Of a stretch of 7,749 bases of DNA, positions 1-6,491 are shown one piece after another. The DNA is from Flammeovirgaceae bacterium (GTDB lineage Bacteria > Bacteroidota > Bacteroidia > Cytophagales > Cyclobacteriaceae). The translations under genes were made by a program, and so were the position numbers. The notes below the pieces were generated by a model. The model was not told where the DNA came from. It did not search any database and saw only the letters and a list, made by a program, of their open reading frames with translations. Each line of letters opens with the position of its first letter. Positions within the stretch are counted from its first letter, which is position 1. Where the stretch lies: NCBI GenBank assembly GCA_022616575.1, contig JAKEEN010000105.1:1-7749 (forward strand), read 5' to 3'.

Positions 1-62
1 GCGTGGCAACCAGTTTTCTACGATTTCTTGTTTTGTTTTCATCCAGTATATTGTCTGACTTT

Positions 63-503
63 ATGGTGAAGCTAAATTTTCCGGAGTTTGAATACAAATG
101 GAAGCGTGAAAATGACAAGCTATTTATTTTTGATGTAATTCGAAAGAAATACGTTATGCTAACACCCGAGGAATGGGTGCGCCAGCATGTAGTTAACTAT
201 TTGATTAATTCTCTCAAGTATCCTAAATCTTTATTTAAAGTAGAAGGCGGACTCCGGTATAATCAACTCCAGAAGCGAAGCGATATTACAATTTTCGACC
301 GGTCAGGAGCTGCATGGATGATTATAGAATGTAAATCACCTGAACTAAAACTTAATCAACAGGTGCTTGAGCAGGTATCCGTTTACAATTCAACCATGAA
401 TGCAAAATACATTGCGATAACTAACGGACTGTCTCACTATTGTTTTGAAATAAAAAGAGAAGAGCAGCTAACTACTCTTCTCCCGGATTTTCCTGCCTTT
501 TAA
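63..503 (+). CDS. Small HsdR N-terminal-like (PD-(D/E)xK) protein
   Basis: This 146-residue protein resembles the N-terminal nuclease domain of type I restriction HsdR subunits, but it stands alone with no helicase domain. Visible features are the motif LTPEEWVRQH (residues 33-42), Asp74 in KRSDITIF, and Glu89-Cys90-Lys91 followed by SP. Together these form a PD-(D/E)xK-type D...ExK site with an upstream Glu (36/37). The reading frame stays open to a GTG at position 3, but I chose the ATG at 63 because the family in Bacteroidota typically starts just before the LNFP segment seen here, and the extra upstream residues look unrelated. No Shine-Dalgarno sequence is present. No hsdM or hsdS is nearby, so restriction activity is not implied, and the cellular role of the stand-alone family is unclear to me. 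It converges on ald. Family assignment is fairly sure; function is not. Confidence 0.8.
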   Translation: MVKLNFPEFEYKWKRENDKLFIFDVIRKKYVMLTPEEWVRQHVVNYLINSLKYPKSLFKVEGGLRYNQLQKRSDITIFDRSGAAWMIIECKSPELKLNQQVLEQVSVYNSTMNAKYIAITNGLSHYCFEIKREEQLTTLLPDFPAF

Positions 504-540
504 CTAGGTGTCCTACCCCTCCGAGGTGTAGGACACTTAG
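504..540. terminator. Bidirectional hairpin between convergent genes
   Basis: A long inverted repeat starts directly after the stop codon of the HsdR-like gene. Positions 508-516 (GTGTCCTAC) pair perfectly with 528-536 (GTAGGACAC). The stem continues outwards through a G-T wobble and three more pairs (504-507 with 537-540). A short inner CCT/AGG can also pair (518-520 with 524-526). It lies between the ends of two converging genes, so it probably terminates or stabilises both transcripts. No long T-tract follows on either strand, so strict rho-independent termination is uncertain. Confidence 0.6.
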
Positions 541-547
541 CGCCAGT

Positions 548-1660
548 TTATAAAAACTTTTTCACATCCGTATAAGGAAGATTAAAGGCATCCGAAACGC
601 CTTTGTAAACTACTTCGCCAAACATCACGTTCAAACCATTCCTTAACTCAGTGCTTTCCTGGCACGCTTTCTTCCACGCTTGATTGGCGAGGCGAATGGC
701 ATAAGGAAGCGTTGCATTAGTTAACGCCAAGGTTGATGTATAAGGAACTGCCCCAGGCATGTTCGCCACACAATAATGAACTACATCATCAATAATAAAT
801 GTCGGGTTTTCGTGCGTTGTTGGAGTACATGTTTCAATACATCCACCCTGATCGACAGCAACATCTACAAGTACAGTACCCGGACGCATCGTCTTTAGCA
901 TGTCCTTGGTAATCAACTTGGGTGCTTTAGCTCCAGGAATCAATACGCCACCTACAATCAGATCATGGTCCTTCACCATTTCACGAATAGCATATTCATT
1001 CGAAACCATGGTATGAACATTCTTGGGCATCACATCATCCAAATAGCGAAGCCGGCTGATGTTTACATCCATAATGGTAACATCGGCACCCATACCCGCT
1101 GCAATTTTTGCAGCATTTGTTCCCACAACACCGCCACCTAAAATGAGCACTTTGGCTGGCTTTACACCCGGAACACCCCCTAAAAGAATGCCTCTGCCTT
1201 TGAGTGGCTTTTCAAGGTATTTAGCACCCTCTTGTATGGACATTCTACCGGCCACCTCAGACATGGGTATGAGTAAGGGCAGACTTCCATCTACACGTTC
1301 TACGGTTTCATAAGCGAGGCAAACGGCTCCGCTGGCAATCATCGCTTTGGTGAGAGGCTCATAGGAAGCAAAGTGGAAGTATGTAAATACCAGTTGATCT
1401 TTTTTGATGAGCTTGTACTCCTGTTCGATCGGCTCCTTTACTTTCATGATCATTTCAGCCAACGAGAACACCTCTGCGGCATCGTCAATCATTTTAGCAC
1501 CTGCTTTTTTGTATTCTTCATCCGAAAAGCCACTCCCAACACCTGCTGTACTTTGAACATAAACAGTATGGCCCCTTTTCACCAATTCCTGCGTTCCGGC
1601 AGGGGTCAGGGCTACCCGGTTTTCGTTATTTTTAATCTCTTTGGGAACACCTATGATCAT
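548..1660 (-). CDS. ald: Alanine dehydrogenase
   Basis: This enzyme catalyses the reversible NAD-dependent oxidative deamination of L-alanine to pyruvate and ammonium in the cytoplasm. The 370-residue length is normal for the family. All expected catalytic positions are present: Arg15 and Lys75 for substrate binding, His96 as acid/base (in TYFHFA), and Asp270 (in VDVAVDQGG). The Rossmann glycine motif GGGVVG lies at 175-180, with Asp198 (TIMDVN) placed to bind the NAD ribose. The N-terminal signature MIIGVPKEIKNNENRVALTP is classical. The ATG at 1658-1660 gives the standard N-terminus and lies about 25 bases downstream of a consensus promoter. The gene diverges from the 2-oxoacid dehydrogenase E1 gene and ends 7 bases from a shared hairpin. 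The divergent layout suggests coordinated amino-acid/2-oxoacid metabolism, which is inference. No sign of damage. Confidence 0.97.
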   Translation of the reverse strand: MIIGVPKEIKNNENRVALTPAGTQELVKRGHTVYVQSTAGVGSGFSDEEYKKAGAKMIDDAAEVFSLAEMIMKVKEPIEQEYKLIKKDQLVFTYFHFASYEPLTKAMIASGAVCLAYETVERVDGSLPLLIPMSEVAGRMSIQEGAKYLEKPLKGRGILLGGVPGVKPAKVLILGGGVVGTNAAKIAAGMGADVTIMDVNISRLRYLDDVMPKNVHTMVSNEYAIREMVKDHDLIVGGVLIPGAKAPKLITKDMLKTMRPGTVLVDVAVDQGGCIETCTPTTHENPTFIIDDVVHYCVANMPGAVPYTSTLALTNATLPYAIRLANQAWKKACQESTELRNGLNVMFGEVVYKGVSDAFNLPYTDVKKFL

Positions 1661-1684
1661 AATTCAGTCGTTTTAAACAGGCTG

Positions 1685-1714
1685 CAAATATAACCGCCTT
1701 ATCTCAATTGCCAA
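1685..1714 (-). promoter_or_regulatory. ald promoter, Bacteroidota -33/-7 type
   Basis: Reading the minus strand, TTGG (complement of 1711-1714) is followed by 18 bases and then TATATTTG (complement of 1685-1692). This is an exact match to the Bacteroidota -7 consensus TAnnTTTG with a TTG -33 element at proper spacing. Transcription would begin near 1678, leaving a leader of about 18 bases before the ald ATG. The absence of a Shine-Dalgarno sequence is normal for this phylum. Confidence 0.75.
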
Positions 1715-1725
1715 CCTGCCTGCGG

Positions 1726-1756
1726 TTGTCATTTGTAGGGCTATTGGCTATTTTTG
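1726..1756 (+). promoter_or_regulatory. E1 fusion-gene promoter, Bacteroidota -33/-7 type
   Basis: TTG (1726-1728) is followed by 20 bases and then TATTTTTG (1749-1756), matching the Bacteroidota consensus. The predicted transcription start near 1763 falls just upstream of the TTG at 1780. It therefore rules out the earlier in-frame TTG codons at 1708, 1726 and 1744 as starts for this transcript. It lies back to back with the ald promoter; the two -33 elements are 11 bases apart. Confidence 0.7.
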
Positions 1757-1779
1757 AGGCCATCGTAAATCCTTTTCCG

Positions 1780-4188
1780 TTGAGCAACACGAAAGAACTC
1801 CGCAAATACGCTCCTGCAAAAATCAAAGAGATTTTGGCTGATTATAAATTAGCCTGCGAAAGCCGGGAAGCCAGTCTTATGGGTCGTAAAGAGGTATTTA
1901 TGGGCAAAGCCAAATTCGGAATATTTGGCGATGGGAAGGAAGTTGCTCAGATAGCCATGGCTAAGGTGTTTCGCAATGGCGATTTCAGGTCCGGGTACTA
2001 CCGTGACCAAACGTTTATGTTTGCCATTGGAGAGCTGACGACTCAACAATATTTTGCACAGCTTTATGCGCATACCGATGTAGAAGCCGAGCCAGCGTCT
2101 GCCGGCCGGTTGATGAATGGACATTTTGCTACACGCATGTTGGATGAAAACGGACGCTTGAAAGACCTGACAAAACAAAAGAACAGCAGTTCAGATGTTT
2201 CACCTACCGCCTCCCAAATGCCAAGGTTATTGGGAATGGCCTATGCTTCGAAGCTTTTCAGAAATAATCCATTATTGAAGCCGTATAAAACGCTTTCGAA
2301 TAATGGCAACGAGATTGCATTTGGTACTATAGGTAATGCATCCAGTTCAGAAGGAATGTTTTATGAAACTATCAATGCGGCCGGGGTCTTACAAGTGCCG
2401 ATGTTGATGTCGGTGTGGGATGATGGTTTTGGCATTTCTGTTTCGCAGGAGTATCACACCACAAAAGGAAGCATTTCAAAAATACTTTCCGGGTTGCAAC
2501 GAAACGAGCAGGAGAAGGGCTTTGAAATCTTTACTGTAAAAGGATGGGATTATCCTGCACTCGTGGAGGCCTATCAAAAAGCAGAACGCGTTTGCCGTGA
2601 AGAACATGTGCCTGTGTTGGTACATGTAGATGAGGTTACTCAACCGCAGGGTCACTCAACTTCTGGTTCTCATGAACGTTATAAATCAAAAGAACGATTG
2701 GCATGGGAAGCGGAATATGATTGCCTTCACCAGATGAGGTTGTGGATTGAAAATGAAGTGCTGATTCTTCCTGAAGAATTAGATGACATAGAGCAAGAGG
2801 CAAAGAAGTCAGCACGTGAAGCCAAGGATAAAGCATGGAAAGCATTCCTGAAAGATATTGAAGCCGAGAGAAAAGAAGTAGTCGAACTCCTTGAAAATGT
2901 AGGGAACGGAAGTTCATTGGCACCCGAAATAAATTCAATCAAAGAAGAACTTCAAAAGGTTGTGAATCCACTATTTATGGATTCAATAAAAGCAGCAAAG
3001 AAAACAGCTCGTTTAATTCGAAATGAACAGGGAAGTGCAAAGAATGAGTTACTTGCCTGGATTAAGAAATCGGAAGAACGCAACATTGATCGTTTCAATT
3101 CCTATTTATATTCTCAGTCAGCCGAATCTGTATTCAAAGTAGAAACCATCGCCCCGGTTTACTCTGAGACTTCAAAGGAAGTGGACGGACGGGAAGTACT
3201 GCAGGCTTGTTTTGATGAAGCATTAAAAAGAGACCCGCGTGTATTTGCCTTTGGGGAAGATGTCGGAAAAATAGGGGATGTCAATCAGGGTTTTGCAGGT
3301 CTTCAGGAGAAACATGGAGAACTGAGAGTAACTGATACCGGTATTCGGGAGTGTACTATTTTGGGTCAGGGCATTGGTGCTGCATTGCGTGGCTTGCTCC
3401 CGATTGCTGAAATCCAGTACCTCGATTATTTACTATACGCCATTCAAATCATGAGCGATGATTTGGCATGCCTTCAGTACAGAACAAAAGGCGGACAGAA
3501 AGCACCTGTAATTATCAGAACAAGAGGTCATAGACTGGAGGGAGTCTGGCATTCAGGTTCACCCATGGGAATGATCTTGCACAGCATTCGTGGTATTCAT
3601 GTTTTAGTGCCAAGAAACATGACCCAGGCTGCAGGTTTTTATAATTCACTTTTAAAATCGGACGAGCCGGCTCTTGTAATTGAGTGTTTGAATGGATACC
3701 GGTTAAAAGAAAGGTTACCTGACAATGTTGGTGAGTTTACATTACCTCTTGGGGTTCCTGAAATTATTAAAGAAGGCAGGGATGTAACAATAGTTACGTA
3801 TGGTTCGATGTGCCGGGTAGTTATCGATGCGGCAACTGAACTTGAAAAGGTTGGAATTTCGTGCGAAGTTATTGACGTACAAACATTACTTCCATTTGAC
3901 CTGGGTCATACAATTGTTGAATCAATCAGGAAAACCAATCGTGTTGTATTTGCCGATGAAGATGTGCCCGGTGGCGCCAGTGCATATATGATGCAAAAGG
4001 TTTTGGAAGAGCAAGGGGCTTATCAGCATTTAGATTCCAAGCCAATAACGGTTACTGCCAAAGAACACAGGCCCGCTTATTCTTCTGATGGAGATTATTT
4101 TTCAAAACCCAGTGTGGAAGAAATCTTCGACAAAGTTTATGAAATGATGGGGGAGGCAGAGCCAGAAAGGTATCCGTCTATTTACTAA
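1780..4188 (+). CDS. Fused alpha/beta 2-oxoacid dehydrogenase E1 (ThDP-dependent)
   Basis: This 802-residue protein joins the E1 alpha and E1 beta subunits of a branched-chain/pyruvate-type 2-oxoacid dehydrogenase complex. Such E1s decarboxylate a 2-oxoacid on thiamine diphosphate and pass the acyl group to lipoyl-E2. The alpha part (about 25-310) has YYRDQTF (73-79), the ThDP region GNASSSEG (185-192) and WDDGFGIS (213-220), and the loop GHSTSGSHERY (291-300 region). A charged, helical linker of roughly 130 residues (about 315-450) follows. The beta part (about 465-800) has GEDVG (492-496), TGIRE with the likely ThDP-activating Glu524, His591 in WHSGS, and IDVQTLLPFD. The usual Mg ligands are exchanged (GDG reads GNA, NN reads DD). 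The TTG at 1780 was chosen because a promoter ends at 1756; the next ATG (1879) would cut a conserved segment. E2 and E3 are not in the window, so the substrate is unresolved. Confidence 0.88.
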   Translation: MSNTKELRKYAPAKIKEILADYKLACESREASLMGRKEVFMGKAKFGIFGDGKEVAQIAMAKVFRNGDFRSGYYRDQTFMFAIGELTTQQYFAQLYAHTDVEAEPASAGRLMNGHFATRMLDENGRLKDLTKQKNSSSDVSPTASQMPRLLGMAYASKLFRNNPLLKPYKTLSNNGNEIAFGTIGNASSSEGMFYETINAAGVLQVPMLMSVWDDGFGISVSQEYHTTKGSISKILSGLQRNEQEKGFEIFTVKGWDYPALVEAYQKAERVCREEHVPVLVHVDEVTQPQGHSTSGSHERYKSKERLAWEAEYDCLHQMRLWIENEVLILPEELDDIEQEAKKSAREAKDKAWKAFLKDIEAERKEVVELLENVGNGSSLAPEINSIKEELQKVVNPLFMDSIKAAKKTARLIRNEQGSAKNELLAWIKKSEERNIDRFNSYLYSQSAESVFKVETIAPVYSETSKEVDGREVLQACFDEALKRDPRVFAFGEDVGKIGDVNQGFAGLQEKHGELRVTDTGIRECTILGQGIGAALRGLLPIAEIQYLDYLLYAIQIMSDDLACLQYRTKGGQKAPVIIRTRGHRLEGVWHSGSPMGMILHSIRGIHVLVPRNMTQAAGFYNSLLKSDEPALVIECLNGYRLKERLPDNVGEFTLPLGVPEIIKEGRDVTIVTYGSMCRVVIDAATELEKVGISCEVIDVQTLLPFDLGHTIVESIRKTNRVVFADEDVPGGASAYMMQKVLEEQGAYQHLDSKPITVTAKEHRPAYSSDGDYFSKPSVEEIFDKVYEMMGEAEPERYPSIY

Positions 4189-4189
4189 T

Positions 4190-4401
4190 ATTACTTTGTC
4201 AAGTTAAAGTTTCGGCTTAATGCTCAAAGAATGCAAACCACTTCACGTATGGCCTCACCCCTTCAGGGGGCCTGCAATTTCGCACAACTTGCGCTACCCC
4301 TCTCCAGCGGAGAGGGATCATTCAAGTCAATCGAAAGCTGTCAGATGATGGGGTGAGGCCAAAAAGAGAAGATTAAAAGGGCTTAAACTTGACAAAGTAG
4401 G
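4190..4401. mobile_element. MITE-like non-coding palindromic element
   Basis: This 212-bp stretch fills the gap between two convergent genes and has no coding sequence. Perfect 14-bp terminal inverted repeats, TACTTTGTCAAGTT, occupy 4192-4205 and, inverted, 4386-4399. A second perfect 12-bp inverted pair, TGGCCTCACCCC, occupies 4250-4261 and 4350-4361. ACTAAT occurs directly repeated on both sides (4184-4189 and 4402-4407), each two bases from its terminal repeat. This fits a 6-bp target duplication, and the left copy overlaps the E1 stop codon. The nested symmetry would fold into one large branched hairpin in RNA or single-stranded DNA. It could be a transposase-less mobile element, a REP/BIME-like repeat, or a terminator shared by both genes. 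Mobility is inferred from structure only, since no second copy is in the window. Confidence 0.6.
4298..4316. repeat. 8-bp perfect hairpin inside the palindromic element
   Basis: CCCTCTCC (4298-4305) and GGAGAGGG (4309-4316) are exact inverted copies separated by the three bases AGC. They form a compact GC-rich hairpin near the centre of the larger element. A smaller CCCC-TTCA-GGGG hairpin lies at 4258-4269, and a CGCA/TGCG pair at 4281-4293. No T-tract follows, so it is not a standard terminator by itself. Confidence 0.7.
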
Positions 4402-4415
4402 ACTAATTACTAAAG

Positions 4416-5381
4416 TCAATTAGCCTTAATATCGCTGAGTGTAAATTCAGGTGTTTCCAGAATGTTGCTTTTGTTTAAAGCCCGGTCCTTAATGGTAATT
4501 CTCAGCTTTAGCGTTTTAATGCTGAACAATTGAAGAAATCCAAAGCCCTTAATATTGTATCGGATAGTACCTTCCACAGGTGAATTAGAATCTGATAAAA
4601 TGGGTAGGCGCCCGTCATAGGTAATTCCACAATCTGGCGGAAAAGCAGTTAACCAATCATACTCATCAAATGAGCCTGCATTATTTTTCACTAGAAAATC
4701 AATCTCAAGGTTGAAATAATTCGGGTTTTGAACACTAAAAAAATTGCCATAGATGAAATACATAGTTTCATCAGATTGGAGTATTCCAAAATCAGTAGAG
4801 CAATCATAACTAATTTCGGTATTAGGTACTGTTAATGTTGGTACAGGGGCATTGGCTGCAACAGTATCAATTATCAAAGCGGGGTCTATAAGGGTAATAA
4901 ACTCTTCATTTACCAGGTAGGCTTCTTGACTATAATAGTAAAGGCATTTATCTGGAAATTCAGTTGGACTTGGTAAAGAATCAAGGTCTGGATTGTTGTT
5001 TCTGATATCATCAGAAATTAGTGGTCCGGCAGATAAGTCGAGGTCCAAAAACTTGGGAAGGCAATCAACAGGACTACCATCAATCAGTCTTGGAATGTAA
5101 ACAGGTACTTGTACTATATCTTCGTTACTATTGCCTTGGAATAAAAAGACTTTATTGTAAGGATAGTCGATGCCATTTCCTCCCGTGGGCAATCCAACAT
5201 CCCCGTCACCATCCCGAAAATCAATAAACAGAAGAATGGAATCATTAAAATCTTCGCCTTGGAAGTATTGAATGTCTTTGAAAAGAATCTCTGGTTTATT
5301 TGAAAACTCTGGCGGATCGAAGCAGGCCCCCAGTGTAACCAATAAAAATGAAAACCAAATTATCCCCTTTAATGCCTGCAT
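4416..5381 (-). CDS. Predicted lipoprotein with DGDGDVGL motif
   Basis: This 321-residue protein begins with a type II signal peptide: a short basic start, a hydrophobic core (residues 7-17) and a lipobox LGAC with Cys20 as the lipidation site. It should be anchored in the cell envelope. Near the N-terminus is FRDGDGDVGL (55-64), an Asp-rich turn that recurs in Bacteroidota lipoproteins and could bind calcium. The end has a beta-rich segment with DRALNKSN and ETPEFTL. The rest is acidic and Pro/Asp/Asn-rich with several Cys residues, and I recognise no enzyme signature. The residues after Cys20 (FDPPE) are acidic, but I cannot say from them whether the protein reaches the cell surface. It diverges from the LuxE-like gene across 32 bases and converges on E1 across the palindromic element. 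Function unknown. Confidence 0.85.
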   Translation of the reverse strand: MQALKGIIWFSFLLVTLGACFDPPEFSNKPEILFKDIQYFQGEDFNDSILLFIDFRDGDGDVGLPTGGNGIDYPYNKVFLFQGNSNEDIVQVPVYIPRLIDGSPVDCLPKFLDLDLSAGPLISDDIRNNNPDLDSLPSPTEFPDKCLYYYSQEAYLVNEEFITLIDPALIIDTVAANAPVPTLTVPNTEISYDCSTDFGILQSDETMYFIYGNFFSVQNPNYFNLEIDFLVKNNAGSFDEYDWLTAFPPDCGITYDGRLPILSDSNSPVEGTIRYNIKGFGFLQLFSIKTLKLRITIKDRALNKSNILETPEFTLSDIKAN

Positions 5382-5413
5382 ATTGTAATATTGAACGTCA
5401 AAGTAACTAACGC
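5382..5413. promoter_or_regulatory. Short divergent start region, lipoprotein/LuxE-like genes
   Basis: Only 32 bases separate the two divergent start codons, so the promoters must overlap each other or the opposite coding sequence. Candidate -7 elements, each one mismatch from TAnnTTTG, are TAATATTG at 5386-5393 for the rightward gene and TTACTTTG on the minus strand (complement of 5399-5406) for the lipoprotein. I find no convincing -33 partner for either, so the promoter positions remain tentative. Confidence 0.3.
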
Positions 5414-6403
5414 TTGGAAGATTTTAAAAGTTTTGAGAGTCTTTTATACCCTTTAAACGACCGGCAATTTGAAGATATTGCCCTTAGGTTGTTTCGCTTC
5501 CAGCTCAAAAATAATCCGGTTTATAACCAATATGTAACCAATTTACACCTTGACCTGAGCCGCGTATCATCTATTCAGCAAATACCTTTTCTTCCGATTT
5601 CATTTTTCAAATACCATCGGGTAATTACCGGCCAATGGTCACCGGAAGTTACCTATAGAAGCAGCGGAACTACCATTCAAAAGGCAAGTGAACACGCTAT
5701 ATGGAAGAACCAACTTTATTTAGATCACGCCCTTCGGTGTTTCGAGACATTTTATGGTGATATCAGGAATTATCACCTGTTGGCTCTGCTGCCCTCTTAC
5801 CTTGAACGAAAGGATTCTTCACTGGTAGCAATGATCGATTATTTTATAAAGCAATCGCAATCAGAATTATCAGGGTTCTATCTCCATAATGTTGATGAGC
5901 TTTTACTCGATATTGATAAGGCGAAAAGGACCAATAGAAAGCTTATACTTTGGGGTGTCACTTTTGCATTACTTGATTTTGCAGAGCAATACCAGCCTGA
6001 CCTTGAAAATTGTATAGTATTTGAAACCGGGGGCATGAAAGGCAGACGAAATGAAATAACCCGATTACAACTTCACGAAATCCTGAAGAAGAATTTTAAT
6101 GTTGAGAACATATATTCCGAGTATGGAATGACCGAATTATTGTCGCAAGCCTATAGAAAAGGGGATAACTTTTTTACCGGTGCACCTTCCATGCGGGTTT
6201 TGGGCCGCGAAATCAACGATCCTTTAAAGGTGGGTGTGCTGGGGGAAACTTGTGCCCTGAATGTTATTGATCTGGCTAATTTTCATTCTGTAGCGTTTAT
6301 TGAAACTGAGGATTTAGGCCTCGTAAATAAAGACGGAACATTTGATGTACTGGGAAGATTGGACAATAGTGACGCCAGGGGGTGCAACCTTTTGATCGCG
6401 TGA
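5414..6403 (+). CDS. LuxE/PaaK-family acyl-protein synthetase (acyltransferase)
   Basis: This 329-residue protein belongs to the LuxE acyl-protein synthetase branch of the adenylate-forming superfamily. Such enzymes activate a carboxylic acid with ATP and move the acyl group to a protein or carrier thiol. Visible motifs are the nucleotide loop YRSSGTT (about 81-87), FETGGMKGRR (about 203-212), YSEYGMTELLSQAY (about 234-247, an A5-like motif), IETEDLGLV, and GRLDNSDARGC near the end (A8-like). Cys324, six residues from the C-terminus, may match the LuxE acyl-accepting cysteine. The start is TTG at 5414: an in-frame TAA lies two codons upstream and no ATG occurs before the first conserved block. 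No luciferase or luxC/luxD partner is present, so bioluminescence is not implied and the acyl substrate is unknown. It diverges from the lipoprotein gene. Confidence 0.85.
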   Translation: MEDFKSFESLLYPLNDRQFEDIALRLFRFQLKNNPVYNQYVTNLHLDLSRVSSIQQIPFLPISFFKYHRVITGQWSPEVTYRSSGTTIQKASEHAIWKNQLYLDHALRCFETFYGDIRNYHLLALLPSYLERKDSSLVAMIDYFIKQSQSELSGFYLHNVDELLLDIDKAKRTNRKLILWGVTFALLDFAEQYQPDLENCIVFETGGMKGRRNEITRLQLHEILKKNFNVENIYSEYGMTELLSQAYRKGDNFFTGAPSMRVLGREINDPLKVGVLGETCALNVIDLANFHSVAFIETEDLGLVNKDGTFDVLGRLDNSDARGCNLLIA

Positions 6404-6441
6404 TTTTAAGATTTAACAGGCATTAAATTTATTTTAACGAG

Positions 6442-6472
6442 TTTGTTTTGAAGCCAAAGAATTCTATTTTTG
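6442..6472 (+). promoter_or_regulatory. Promoter of the 39-aa lipoprotein gene
   Basis: TTTG (6442-6445) is followed by 19 bases and TATTTTTG (6465-6472), an exact Bacteroidota -33/-7 pattern. The expected transcript start near 6479 leaves a leader of about 13 bases before the ATG at 6492. It lies in the short gap after the LuxE-like gene, showing that the small gene is an independent unit. The -7 octamer is identical to that of the E1 promoter. Confidence 0.75.
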
Positions 6473-6491
6473 CTCGTACCAAAGCTATTTT

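Noticed and set aside
3..62. N-terminal extension of the HsdR-like gene from a GTG at position 3
   Set aside because: The added residues are a hydrophobic/serine stretch not expected in the family, and the conserved LNFP segment begins right after the ATG at 63.
690..720. TGGCAT...TTGCAT resembling a sigma-54 -24/-12 promoter
   Set aside because: The GG-to-GC spacing is about four bases too long, and it lies inside the ald coding sequence.
1059..1693. Rightward open frames at 1059-1313 and 1373-1693
   Set aside because: They lie fully or almost fully antisense to ald, show no recognisable motif, and are explained as shadows of its codon pattern.
1849..2942. Leftward open frames at 1849-2178, 2636-2938 and 2727-2942
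   Set aside because: They are antisense to the well-supported E1 gene and have no family signature.
4190..4401. CRISPR or toxin/antitoxin locus in the intergenic region
   Set aside because: Repeats are inverted pairs rather than regularly spaced direct repeats, and there is no coding sequence.
5414..6403. Bioluminescence operon member
   Set aside because: Only a LuxE-like protein is present; no luciferase (luxA/B), reductase (luxC) or thioesterase (luxD) is seen nearby.
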